Origin: Nocardioides campestrisoli
Lineage (GTDB): Bacteria; Actinomycetota; Actinomycetes; Propionibacteriales; Nocardioidaceae
DNA: 64,000 nt
NCBI RefSeq assembly: GCF_013624435.2
Contig: NZ_CP061768.1
Span: 2,510,001-2,574,000, forward strand
Reading direction: 5' to 3'
Made by a program: the position numbers and the translations under genes
Notes under the pieces: model-generated
Told to the model about the DNA's origin: nothing
Seen by the model: the letters and a program-made list of their open reading frames with translations, nothing else
The model's database searches: none
Shown: positions 36,477 through 44,589 of the stretch, piece after piece
Layout of the letters: each line of letters starts with the position of its first letter
Numbering within the stretch: position 1 is the stretch's first letter

Positions 36477-36492
36477 TTGTCGGTTGACAAAC
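36477..36492. promoter_or_regulatory. Candidate operator TTGTC-GGTT-GACAA(AC)
   Basis: Perfect 5-bp arms TTGTC (36477-36481) and GACAA (36486-36490) around GGTT. Its right part GGTTGACAA matches the reverse strand of the site at 47117-47130. It lies 26 bases before ATG 36518 of the MaoC-lyase operon. Confidence 0.6.
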
Positions 36493-36517
36493 TTCAATTT
36501 TTCCAGAGGATGACGGT

Positions 36518-37105
36518 ATGGACTCTCCTGGAACCGGGACGGCGGCACCGCCGGCGTCGACCGCGAAGAACGGCCCGGCCACCACCACCGCCAGCCCGGG
36601 CACCCCCGACCTGGACTCCTTCCCTCGCCGACTGCGCGGGAACAAGTTCGAGGACTTCACCGTCGGCCAGGACTGGGTGCACCACTGGGGTCGCACCCTG
36701 ACCGAGGCCGACAACGTGGCCTTCTCCACCGCCACCTGCGCCTGGCTGCCCCTGCACCTGAACGCCGAGTACGCCCGCTCCCAGGGCCACAAGGACGTCG
36801 TCATCAACCCGATGCTGGCCCTGTGCACCGCCGTGGGCCTCTCCGTGGAAGACCTCAGCGAGGCCGGCGGCCCGTTCCTGGGGATCGACGACTGCGTCTT
36901 CCACCGCCCCCTGCACCCCGGGGACACCCTCACGGCGGCCTCCCGGGTGCTCGAGAAGCGCACCTCCTCGACGCGTCCGGGTGTCGGCATCGTGACCTGG
37001 CTGACCCAGGCCCACGACCAGCACGGACGCCTCGTCCTCGAATTCGTACGCACCAACCTCGTCGCCCTGCGCGAGGTCCCCACCTCTGCCCCGAAGGACA
37101 ACTGA
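36518..37105 (+). CDS. MaoC-like hydratase (mesaconyl/itaconyl-CoA hydratase-like)
   Basis: 195 residues; the first 35 or so are a Pro/Thr/Ala-rich tail before a single hotdog domain. The segment TLTEADNVAFSTATCAWLPL, followed by HLNAEYA (about 63-89), resembles the PLH-x-(D/N)-AEYA motif of the mesaconyl-CoA/itaconyl-CoA hydratase branch. The Asp of ordinary R-hydratases (GDxNPLH) is not at its place. ATG follows AGAGGA. First gene of the operon MaoC, CitE-like lyase, CoA-transferase, MaoC; it probably hydrates or dehydrates a C4-C5 dicarboxyl-CoA or a related acyl-CoA. Confidence 0.82.
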   Translation: MDSPGTGTAAPPASTAKNGPATTTASPGTPDLDSFPRRLRGNKFEDFTVGQDWVHHWGRTLTEADNVAFSTATCAWLPLHLNAEYARSQGHKDVVINPMLALCTAVGLSVEDLSEAGGPFLGIDDCVFHRPLHPGDTLTAASRVLEKRTSSTRPGVGIVTWLTQAHDQHGRLVLEFVRTNLVALREVPTSAPKDN

Positions 37106-38025
37106 TGACCAAGCGACTGCGCCGCAGCGAGCTCTCCACCCCGGGCCACAGCCCCAAGATGATCGCCAAGGCGGCTGGCAGCGAGGCCGACCTCGTCTTC
37201 CTCGACCTCGAGGACTCGGTCGTCGCGGCCGAGAAGGTCCCCTCGCGCCAGAACATCATCGACGGGCTCAACACCCTCGACTGGGGCACCAAGACCCGAG
37301 CGGTCCGCATCAACCCGGTGAGCACCCAGTGGTGCCACGGGGACATCATCGACATCGTGACCGCTGCTGGAGCCAACCTCGACGTCATCATCATCCCCAA
37401 GGTGATGTCCCCCCGCGACGTGTGGTTCGTCGACGACCTGCTGACCCAGCTCGAGACCTCCCTCGGCCTCGAGGTCGGCAGGATCGGGCTCGAGGTCCTG
37501 ATCGAGGAGACCCAGGCGCTGGCCTGCGTCGAGGAGATCGCCGCCTCGTCCCCCCGGCTGGAGGCACTCATCCTCGGCGTCGGCGACCTGTCCGCCAGCC
37601 AGGGCATCCGTCTGGGCCACATCGGTGAGGCTGCCGGCGGCAAGAACGGCTACCCGGGAGACGTCTGGCACTACGCACGCAACCGCGTGACCGTGGCCGC
37701 CCGCGCCCACGGCCTCGACGCCGTCGACGGTCCCTTCGGGGCGATCTCCAACCCGGAGGGCTACGAGCGCGAGGCCAACTGGGCGGCCACGCTCGGCGCC
37801 GTGGGCAAGTGGGCGATCCACCCCAGTCAGATCGCGATCGCCAACACCGTCTTCGCCCCCACCCCCGAGGAGATCGAGCGGGCCTCTGCCGCGGTGGCCG
37901 CCGTCCGCGAGGCCGAGGCGGAGGGCCTGGGCGCCGCGTCGCTCAACGGCATGATGATCGACGCAGCGACGGCCCGGATCTTCGAGGGTGTTCTCGAGCG
38001 GGCACAGGCCTGCGGTGTGGCATGA
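37105..38025 (+). CDS. CitE-type CoA-ester lyase (malyl-/citramalyl-CoA lyase family)
   Basis: 306 residues of HpcH/HpaI TIM barrel. Visible: FLDLEDSVVAAEK near 32, Arg in RAVRINPVSTQW near 68, metal-binding Glu in GLEVLIEETQAL near 130 and Asp in LILGVGDLSASQG near 155, and HPSQIAIAN near 238. The family splits malyl-, methylmalyl- or citramalyl-CoA into acetyl- or propionyl-CoA plus glyoxylate or pyruvate. The downstream aminotransferase related to alanine-glyoxylate enzymes is consistent with a 2-oxoacid product. ATG overlaps the preceding stop (TGATG). Confidence 0.88.
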   Translation: MTKRLRRSELSTPGHSPKMIAKAAGSEADLVFLDLEDSVVAAEKVPSRQNIIDGLNTLDWGTKTRAVRINPVSTQWCHGDIIDIVTAAGANLDVIIIPKVMSPRDVWFVDDLLTQLETSLGLEVGRIGLEVLIEETQALACVEEIAASSPRLEALILGVGDLSASQGIRLGHIGEAAGGKNGYPGDVWHYARNRVTVAARAHGLDAVDGPFGAISNPEGYEREANWAATLGAVGKWAIHPSQIAIANTVFAPTPEEIERASAAVAAVREAEAEGLGAASLNGMMIDAATARIFEGVLERAQACGVA

Positions 38026-39245
38026 CGGCTGAAGACCGCCCCGGACCCCTTGCCGGGGTCCGGGTCCTCGACCTCTCCGGGATGCTGGCCGGCCCCTACG
38101 CGACCATGCTGCTCTCCGACATGGGAGCCGACGTGGTCAAGGTCGAGCCACCGCACGGCGACCGTACGCGCAAGGTCGGCCCTTGGCGGGACGACGCCGA
38201 CCGGGCCGAGGCGCTCGGCGGCTACTTCCAGTCCGTCAACCGCGGCAAGCAGAGCATCGTCCTCGACCTCAAGCAGGCCGACGACGTCGCCGTCTTCCTT
38301 GACCTGGTCAAGGTCGCGGACGTGGTCGTCGAGAACTACTCCGCAGGCGTCATGGAGCGTCTCGGCCTCAGCTACGAGACCCTGCGGCAGCAGAACCCGC
38401 GCCTCGTCTACGGCTGCCTGCGTGGCTTCGGTGACCCGCGCTCCGGTTCCAGTCCCTACGAGGACTGGCCCGCCTTCGACATCGTGGCCCAGGCCATGAG
38501 CGGGTTCGCGGGCATCACGGGCGAGCTGGGGGGGTCGCCCCTGAAGGCGGGCCCCGGGATCGGGGACATCTTCCCGGGCGCACTGCTCGCCCTGGGTGTC
38601 ACGGCAGCGGTCCGGCACGCGGAGCGCACCGGGGAGGGGCAGTTTCTCGACGTCGCCATGTACGACGCGATGCTGGCGCTCACCGAGCGCATCGTCTACC
38701 AGCACTCGTACACCGGCGAAGTTCCCGCGCCCATGGGCAACGGACATCCCCTGCTCGCCCCGTTCGACATCCTGAGGACCGCCGACGGCTGGCTGGCCGT
38801 CGCGGCCCCCAGCGACAACCACTGGCGCATCCTGACCGAGACGATGGGACGCCCCGAGCTGGGCACCGACCCCCGTTTCGCGACGAATGCCGCCCGACTC
38901 GAGAACATCGAGGAGGTCCGGGCGATGCTCAACGCATGGCTCGCGACCCAGACCACCCGGCAGGTCGTGGCCCTTCTCGGCGGCAAGGTCCCGATCGGCC
39001 CTGTGAACACCGCGGCCGACATCTTCGCCGACCCCCACGTCCACCGACGCGAGATGTTGGTCGAGATCGAGGAACCGGGCTCCAGCCGACCCGTCACGAT
39101 CGCCGGGGTACCGATCAAGTTCAGCCGGACACCGGCCCGGATCCGCCGCCGCGGACCGAAGCTCGGAGAGCAGTCCACGACGGGGGTCCTCGCGTCCTGG
39201 ACGGCAGCGTCCGCAGCAGCCCAGCAAGGAGAAGACAATGTCTGA
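38022..39245 (+). CDS. Family III (CaiB/BaiF) CoA-transferase
   Basis: 407 residues. GVRVLDLSGMLAGPYATMLL near 12 and SDMGADVVKVEPPHGD near 33 are family signatures; the catalytic Asp is expected in DWPAFDIVAQAMSG near 146. In gene order between a CitE-type lyase and a MaoC hydratase it recalls mesaconyl-CoA C1-C4 transferase and succinyl-CoA:itaconate transferase. It overlaps the lyase gene by four bases (ATGA) and the next gene by eight. The CoA acceptor is unproven. Confidence 0.9.
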   Translation: MTAEDRPGPLAGVRVLDLSGMLAGPYATMLLSDMGADVVKVEPPHGDRTRKVGPWRDDADRAEALGGYFQSVNRGKQSIVLDLKQADDVAVFLDLVKVADVVVENYSAGVMERLGLSYETLRQQNPRLVYGCLRGFGDPRSGSSPYEDWPAFDIVAQAMSGFAGITGELGGSPLKAGPGIGDIFPGALLALGVTAAVRHAERTGEGQFLDVAMYDAMLALTERIVYQHSYTGEVPAPMGNGHPLLAPFDILRTADGWLAVAAPSDNHWRILTETMGRPELGTDPRFATNAARLENIEEVRAMLNAWLATQTTRQVVALLGGKVPIGPVNTAADIFADPHVHRREMLVEIEEPGSSRPVTIAGVPIKFSRTPARIRRRGPKLGEQSTTGVLASWTAASAAAQQGEDNV

Positions 39246-39714
39246 CCAGGACCACGTGCTCGACGACTGGGGATGGTTCGAGGACTTCACCCCCGGACTC
39301 CGGATCCGCCACTTCCGCGCCGCGACCGTCGGCGAGGTCGAGGGGAGCGGACCGGCCAAGCAGGTCATGAACACCGCCCAGGCGCACTTCAACGACCACT
39401 ACCTCAAGAACTCACCGCTCGGGGACGAGCGCGTCGTCTTCGGCTTGGCCACCGCCTCCCTCGTCTACGGCCTCGCCTCCCAGGACACCGCTGAGCACGC
39501 CGTGCAGGAGCTGGGCTGGAAGAAGCTCCGCTTCCGTGCGCCGGTCCACCACGGCGACACGGTCGAAGCCTTCACCGAGGTCGCCTCCGTGACCCCCGGC
39601 GAGGAGCCCGACGCCCCGGGAACGGTCGTCTTCCGCCACTGGGGACGGCGCCATGACGGCGTCGTCGTGTTCGAGGGTGAACGCTCGACGCTCATCCGCC
39701 GCAAGCCCGCGTGA
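39238..39714 (+). CDS. MaoC-like hydratase, single hotdog domain
   Basis: 158 residues. Hotdog pattern with FEDFTPGLRIRHF near 15, MNTAQAHFNDHYLKNSPLG near 43 and ERVVFGLATASLVYGLAS near 64. The HFNDHY element occurs in MaoC relatives acting on dicarboxylic acyl-CoAs. The gene starts inside the CoA-transferase gene. It may form a heteromer with the 195-residue MaoC protein or act on a later intermediate; no choice can be made from sequence. Confidence 0.82.
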   Translation: MSDQDHVLDDWGWFEDFTPGLRIRHFRAATVGEVEGSGPAKQVMNTAQAHFNDHYLKNSPLGDERVVFGLATASLVYGLASQDTAEHAVQELGWKKLRFRAPVHHGDTVEAFTEVASVTPGEEPDAPGTVVFRHWGRRHDGVVVFEGERSTLIRRKPA

Positions 39715-39726
39715 TCGGATGAACTG

Positions 39727-41106
39727 ATGTCCACCTCCGGACCGCTGCCCGTCCTGGGCGTCAGCACCGACGATATCGTGTCCAGCCTGCGCGCCATGCC
39801 GCCCGCCCAGGGGGCGACACTCACCTCAGCGGTGCACTGCGTGCTCGACACGGTGGCGGTGGCGATCGCGGCAGCGGACGAGACTGTCGTCCAGGCCGTC
39901 CTGCGCGACGCCCTCGAGGAGGGCGGCCACTCCCGGAGCAGCATCTGGGGCCACGCAGCCTCCCTCACCCCCGCCCAGGCTGCCCGGGTGAACGGCACGG
40001 CGGCCCACGCCCTGGACTTCGACGACGTCAGCTCTCTCATGGAGGGACACCCCTCCGCTCCCCTGCTCCCGGCCGTGCTCGCCATGGCCGAGAGCAGGGG
40101 GGCCTCAGGCCACCAGCTCCTGGATGCCTTCGTGGTCGGTTTCGAGGCAGAGGCCCTGGTCGGCCGGCTCGTCTCCCCCACCCACTACGCCGACGGGTTC
40201 CACAGCACCGCCACCGTGGGTGCGCTCGGTGCCGCGGTCGGCGCCTCGCGCCTGCTCGACCTGCCGCACGAGGCATGGCTCGACGCCCTGGGCATCGCCG
40301 CCTCACGTGCAGCCGGACTGAAGTCGATGTTCGGCACCATGACCAAGTCGCTCCAGGTGGGTGCCGCAGCCGAGAGCGGTCTGCGTGCCACCCTGCTCGC
40401 TGCCCGTGGGGTCGACTCCGACAAGGACGTGCTCGCCTCCTCGCAGGGCTTCCGAACCACCCTGTCCGACGAGAGTGGTGTGCCGGAGCGGTGGGGCTGG
40501 CGGCGCTCTGCCGTCAACGACGTGCTCTTCAAGTTCCATGCCGCCTGCTACCTGACCCATTCGGCTGTCGAGGGCGCCCGGGCACTCGCCCGCGAAGGAC
40601 TCTCACCGACCGAGGTGTCCTCGATCGTGTTGCTGGTGCCCCCGGGTCACCTGGCGGTGTGCAACATCGAGTCCCCCCGGACTCCCCTGGAGGGCAAGTT
40701 CAGCCTCCGCTTCACCACCGCGATGGCCTTGACGGGACGCACGCTCGGGGAGGAGGACTTCACCTCCGACAATCTCGGAGCCCCGGACGTGGTCTCCCTG
40801 ATGGAGCGGACCACCGTGAGAGCCCGCGACACCAACACGATCCGCTCGTCTCAGGTCACCGTGACGCTGACGGACGGCACGACCCGCGTGGTCGAGGTCG
40901 ACGTCAACCGCCCCACGCCGGAGGACGAGCTCGCCCTCCGCGAGGAGTCGCTGGTCGCGAAGTTCCGTTCCCTGGTGACGCCCCGCCTCGGCGCGGCCGC
41001 CACCGAGGAGCTCCTCCTGGCCGTGCTCGACCTGCCTCGGTCCCCGGACCTGACGCGGCTCACGCAAGCACTCACCAACGCCCCGGCGCCACCCCCCACC
41101 TCCTGA
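39727..41106 (+). CDS. MmgE/PrpD family protein (methylcitrate dehydratase / cis-aconitate decarboxylase fold)
   Basis: 459 residues. VNGTAAHALDFDDVSSLMEGHPSAPL near 90-115 and GFHSTATVGALGAAVGAS near 158 are the family core; GLKSMFGTMTKSLQVGAAA near 196 carries the conserved Lys. Members dehydrate 2-methylcitrate, decarboxylate cis-aconitate to itaconate, or act on iminodisuccinate. In the present operon the itaconate link is attractive but the family alone does not decide it. ATG is 12 bases behind the MaoC gene. Confidence 0.86.
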   Translation: MSTSGPLPVLGVSTDDIVSSLRAMPPAQGATLTSAVHCVLDTVAVAIAAADETVVQAVLRDALEEGGHSRSSIWGHAASLTPAQAARVNGTAAHALDFDDVSSLMEGHPSAPLLPAVLAMAESRGASGHQLLDAFVVGFEAEALVGRLVSPTHYADGFHSTATVGALGAAVGASRLLDLPHEAWLDALGIAASRAAGLKSMFGTMTKSLQVGAAAESGLRATLLAARGVDSDKDVLASSQGFRTTLSDESGVPERWGWRRSAVNDVLFKFHAACYLTHSAVEGARALAREGLSPTEVSSIVLLVPPGHLAVCNIESPRTPLEGKFSLRFTTAMALTGRTLGEEDFTSDNLGAPDVVSLMERTTVRARDTNTIRSSQVTVTLTDGTTRVVEVDVNRPTPEDELALREESLVAKFRSLVTPRLGAAATEELLLAVLDLPRSPDLTRLTQALTNAPAPPPTS

Positions 41107-41114
41107 GGAGACCC

Positions 41115-42218
41115 ATGCCAACGGTTCACCGGCACCTGTTCGGGCCCGGTCCTTCCAACCCCTACCCCGAGGCGACCACCGCCCTGTCCAAGCCGCTGCT
41201 GGGACACCTCGACCCTGAGTTCCTGGCCCTGATGGACGCCACCAGCGCGATGCTGCGGCGCGTCTACGGCACTCAGAACTCGCGGACACTGCCACTGAGC
41301 GGCACCGGCTCTGCCGGGATGGAGGCGGCCTTCGTCAACACCGTGCGCGAGGGCGACGCCGTCGTCGTCGCCGTGAACGGCCTCTTCGGCCAGCGGATGT
41401 GCGAGGTCGCTCGCCGGTGCGGTGCCGAGGTCGTGCCTGTCGAGCACGCCTGGGGGACCCCGGTCGACATCGACCGAGTCGTCGCGGCCCACCCCTCCCC
41501 CACCATCATCGCTGCCGTGCACGCCGAGACCTCGACCGGCGTCCTCTCCGACGCGCGAGCCTTGGGTGAGGCGGTGCGCGCCCACCATCCCGATGCTCTG
41601 CTCCTCCTCGACACCGTCACCTCACTGGCCGGTTCCGAGGTCCTCCTTGACGCCTGGGGGGTCGACGTCGCCTACGCAGGCACGCAGAAGTGCCTGGGCG
41701 TACCGCCGGGCCTCGCGCCGTTCACGATGTCGGACCGCGCCTATGAACGACGCGTGAAGGATCCCCGCTCCTGGTACCTCGACATGGGGCTCCTCAGCCA
41801 GTACGCAGGCGAGGCAGGCGGCAGCGCCGCTCGCGCCTACCACCACACGGCGCCGGTCGGCATGGTCGTCAGCCTGCACGACGCGCTGGAGCGCATCGAG
41901 GCCGAGGGGCTGCAAGCTGTCCAGGACCGGCACCGCGAGGCAGGCAGGCTCCTCCAGGACGGCCTCCTCGATCTGGGTCTGGAGCTCTTCGTCCCCGCAC
42001 AGCACCGTCTCCCCCAGCTCACGACCGTCGTGGTTCCCGAGGGGGTGGACGCAGCCTCCGTCCGGCGTCGCCTGCTGGAGACGCACCACATCGAGATCGG
42101 CGCCGGCGTCGGTCCGCACGCGTCGTCGCTGTGGCGCATCGGACTGATGGGGCACAACGCGCGCCCCGACGCCGCCCTCCTGGTACTGGCCGCCCTGCGC
42201 GACACCCTCGGGCGCTGA
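41115..42218 (+). CDS. Class V aminotransferase, alanine/serine-glyoxylate type
   Basis: 367 residues starting MPTVHRHLFGPGPSNPYP, a typical N-terminus of the glyoxylate-type aminotransferases. GTGSAGMEAAFVN near 63 contacts the cofactor phosphate; HAETSTGVLSD near 136, Asp in LLLDTVTSLAGSE near 166, and the PLP lysine is Lys192 in GTQKCLGVPPGLAP. Such enzymes convert glyoxylate plus alanine or serine to glycine plus pyruvate or hydroxypyruvate. GAGGAGA overlaps the previous stop. Last gene of the operon; it may dispose of glyoxylate from the lyase. Confidence 0.9.
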   Translation: MPTVHRHLFGPGPSNPYPEATTALSKPLLGHLDPEFLALMDATSAMLRRVYGTQNSRTLPLSGTGSAGMEAAFVNTVREGDAVVVAVNGLFGQRMCEVARRCGAEVVPVEHAWGTPVDIDRVVAAHPSPTIIAAVHAETSTGVLSDARALGEAVRAHHPDALLLLDTVTSLAGSEVLLDAWGVDVAYAGTQKCLGVPPGLAPFTMSDRAYERRVKDPRSWYLDMGLLSQYAGEAGGSAARAYHHTAPVGMVVSLHDALERIEAEGLQAVQDRHREAGRLLQDGLLDLGLELFVPAQHRLPQLTTVVVPEGVDAASVRRRLLETHHIEIGAGVGPHASSLWRIGLMGHNARPDAALLVLAALRDTLGR

Positions 42219-42225
42219 GGCACGT

Positions 42226-42259
42226 CACTGCGGCCCAGTCCGAGGACCGGGCCGCAGTG
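42226..42259. terminator. Bidirectional stem-loop terminator
   Basis: CACTGCGGCCC (42226-42236) pairs with GGGCCGCAGTG (42249-42259); bases in the loop extend it partly. It lies between convergent genes ending at 42218 and 42274. Confidence 0.78.
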
Positions 42260-42273
42260 TGGTGGGCGGAGGA

Positions 42274-43770
42274 TCAGGGCGCAGCCATGCGGTCGGGCAA
42301 CCAGGTCGCGATCTCCGGGAAGGCGACCATCAAGGCGATCAACAGCAGCGGAACCGGGATCACCCAGCAGGCAGCGGTGAGGACCGTGCTCAGCGGGATG
42401 CGCTGGCCGATGTTCACCTTCGTGTCCTGAAGGATGCCGTGGACCACGTAGGACAGCACTCCCACAGGCGGCGTGATCATGGCGAGCTCCATCAGGATGA
42501 CCACGAAGACGCCGAACCAGATGGTCGAGATGTCCAGGGGCGCCAGCAGCGGCAGCAGCACCGGCACGGTGAGCAGCATGATCACGAGGGACTCCATGAA
42601 CATGCCCAGGACCAGGTAGACGATCGTCACGAGGACCAAGAACTCGACGCGTCCCAGCTCGAACTTGATCACCATCTCGACGAATCCGTCGGCCAGCCCG
42701 CTCAGCGAGAGCAACCGGCTGAACATGTGGGCGCCGATCATCAGGAAGAACAGGGCACCGACCGTCGCCACGGTGGAGGAGACCGACTCGGCGACCGCGG
42801 AGAGAGGCTTCTCCTTGCGACGCATGGCGACCGCGATCACCAGTGCCCCCAGGGCACCCACGGCTCCGGCCTCGGTGGCGGTGAACCAGCCCCCGTAGAG
42901 ACCTCCCACCACGACCGCGAGGAGGACCGGTGCAGGCCAGATCGGGACCAGTGAGGACCACCGCTCGGACCAGGACGAACGCTGGCGCTCTGACCTACCG
43001 CCGAAGGCAGGCCGGAGGATGCTCACCACGGTGAACGTCGCGACGAACAGGAGTGTCAGCAGGAGGCCAGGAACGAGGCCGGCCATCAGCTGCGGGCCCA
43101 CCGAGGTCTGCGCGACCCCGGAGTAGATCACCATCAGCAGGCTCGGCGGGATGAGATGAGCCAAGGTCCCGGCTGCCATCACCGACATGATCGCCATGCG
43201 GCGGTCGTAACCGGCGCGCAGCATCTCAGGCATGCCGGCTCGCGTCAGTGGGAAGACGCTTCCCAGCGTGGACCCGGAAAGGGAGGCGAAGCCTGCGCCG
43301 GCCACCGTGGTGCCGCCGGCCAGACCACCGGGGAGCCATCCGACCCAGTGCTTGGCGGCACCGTAGAGGTGGCCGGTGATGCCGGAGTGGAACAGGAGGA
43401 CGCCCATGAGGACGAACATGGGGATCACGGTCAGCGACCACGACGCTGCGGTGTCGAACGGCGTACGCTGCAGCGTCCCCTCCACCGCGCGCACTCCCAC
43501 CATCGCCCACAGGCCGAGGAGACCGGGCACGGCCGTGGCTACCGCAACCGGGATCTTCAGCGCGAGCAAGCCCAGCATCATGACGATCGCGGCCGTACCG
43601 ATGCCCTCCGAGGACGCTCCCGTCCACATGGATGCCGCCGACCCGACCACGACTGCGGCGAGCACGATCCGCCACGTCCAGAGCTGACGCTGAGTGGGAG
43701 GAGTCCGCCTCTCGGTCTGGTGCTGGACCTCCACGGCCTCAGCAGGTGCGACCTCGTTCAAGGTGCTCAT
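42274..43770 (-). CDS. dctM: TRAP transporter large permease (DctM family)
   Basis: 498 residues with about twelve membrane helices. The conserved GAGFASLSGSTLGSVFPLTRAGMPEM near 150 and the second-half motif FTATEAGAVGALGALV near 298 are typical of DctM, the Na+-coupled transport subunit for organic acids. ATG 43770 overlaps the dctQ stop by four bases. The N-terminal 35 residues are hydrophilic. Confidence 0.93.
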   Translation of the reverse strand: MSTLNEVAPAEAVEVQHQTERRTPPTQRQLWTWRIVLAAVVVGSAASMWTGASSEGIGTAAIVMMLGLLALKIPVAVATAVPGLLGLWAMVGVRAVEGTLQRTPFDTAASWSLTVIPMFVLMGVLLFHSGITGHLYGAAKHWVGWLPGGLAGGTTVAGAGFASLSGSTLGSVFPLTRAGMPEMLRAGYDRRMAIMSVMAAGTLAHLIPPSLLMVIYSGVAQTSVGPQLMAGLVPGLLLTLLFVATFTVVSILRPAFGGRSERQRSSWSERWSSLVPIWPAPVLLAVVVGGLYGGWFTATEAGAVGALGALVIAVAMRRKEKPLSAVAESVSSTVATVGALFFLMIGAHMFSRLLSLSGLADGFVEMVIKFELGRVEFLVLVTIVYLVLGMFMESLVIMLLTVPVLLPLLAPLDISTIWFGVFVVILMELAMITPPVGVLSYVVHGILQDTKVNIGQRIPLSTVLTAACWVIPVPLLLIALMVAFPEIATWLPDRMAAP

Positions 43771-44264
43771 GCCACCCCTTCCTTCCTGGTCTTGCCCGTA
43801 CGGACCACGGCGAGCCCGTCCACGGCCATCTGGATGCACAGCAGCCCCAAGCCGACCGGCGCGACGAACATGAGGGGCCAGATCGGCACCCAGGAGGAGG
43901 ACGAGGTCCTCTGGACTCGCATGGCCTCCGTCGCCTCCACGAAGGTGAAGTAGCAAGCCGCGAGGCTGAAGACCCACACGAGCAGGGAGCCCACGGCAAC
44001 TGCTTCACGCTGGATGGCCCGCGGCATGCGCACGTAGATCAGGTCAGCCGCGATGTGCTCCCGCTGGGAGTAGGCGACGCAGATGCCCGCGAACACCATG
44101 ATCGGCATGAACCAGAACGTGCCCAGCTCAATGCTGCCGGAGATCGGGCTTCCCACCGTGCGAGCGACCGCGCCCGCCACGGTGACGATCATGAGTCCGA
44201 ACAGCGCCACGCCGGCGATGACCGTCAGGAACTTCTCCAGCCGCCGTGAGCCCAGGGCGCTCAC
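43767..44264 (-). CDS. dctQ: TRAP transporter small permease (DctQ family)
   Basis: 165 residues, four membrane helices, with GSIELGTFWFMPIMVFAGICVAYSQREHI near 43 typical of DctQ. It stabilises the DctM subunit in the membrane. GTG 44264 has no clear ribosome site. The binding-protein gene is not adjacent but lies on the other side of a universal stress protein gene, at 45135-46418. Confidence 0.9.
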   Translation of the reverse strand: MSALGSRRLEKFLTVIAGVALFGLMIVTVAGAVARTVGSPISGSIELGTFWFMPIMVFAGICVAYSQREHIAADLIYVRMPRAIQREAVAVGSLLVWVFSLAACYFTFVEATEAMRVQRTSSSSWVPIWPLMFVAPVGLGLLCIQMAVDGLAVVRTGKTRKEGVA

Positions 44265-44431
44265 CGACGCCGTCCCGTCATCTGGGCGCTCCGGCGCCCC
44301 TCGTGCTCGCCAGGACGGGCGCGCCCGGCGATCACCAGTTCCACTTCAGTTGTCACTTCTTGCTCCTGTGCCAGGGGGGAGGGTCCAGCCGCGGGCCGCA
44401 CGTCAGGCGCCTGGGGAGGGCGCGAGCAAGG

Positions 44432-44448
44432 TTTGTCGGCTGTCCAAC
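44432..44448. promoter_or_regulatory. Operator-like TTTGTCGGCTGTCCAAC
   Basis: Resembles TTGTCGGTTGACAAAC at 36477 (TTGTCGG shared, then TGnC and CAA). Five bases before the next palindrome. Confidence 0.45.
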
Positions 44449-44453
44449 TATTC

Positions 44454-44469
44454 ATGGTTAGCCAACCAT
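44454..44469. promoter_or_regulatory. Palindromic operator ATGGTT-AGCC-AACCAT
   Basis: Perfect 6-bp arms around AGCC. It contains AGCCAACCA as at 11911 and 13224 (reversed). It is the most symmetric copy and best defines the motif. Confidence 0.65.
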
Positions 44470-44589
44470 AATGTGTTCTGCAGCACAAGATGCGTCTGCG
44501 ACTTTGACAGCAGTTCACGCCTGAACTTGCCTCCCAGGAGGCATGATGAAAACTTGCTGTCCAGTCAACACGATTCTTAGGGGTAGGTC

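Larger units (their letters stand above)
44265..44589. other. Divergent control region between dctQ and the Usp gene
   Basis: 325 bases without a credible gene. It contains two operator-like repeats (44432-44448, 44454-44469) and the hairpin GCCTCC-CA-GGAGGC at 44529-44542. Small open frames on either strand lack coding bias. Confidence 0.6.

Noticed and set aside
44261..44518. An 85-codon minus-strand frame whose stop overlaps the dctQ GTG, suggesting a leader peptide
   Set aside because: It covers the operator-like repeats, has no ribosome site and no plausible protein sequence. Coupling cannot be excluded but is not supported.
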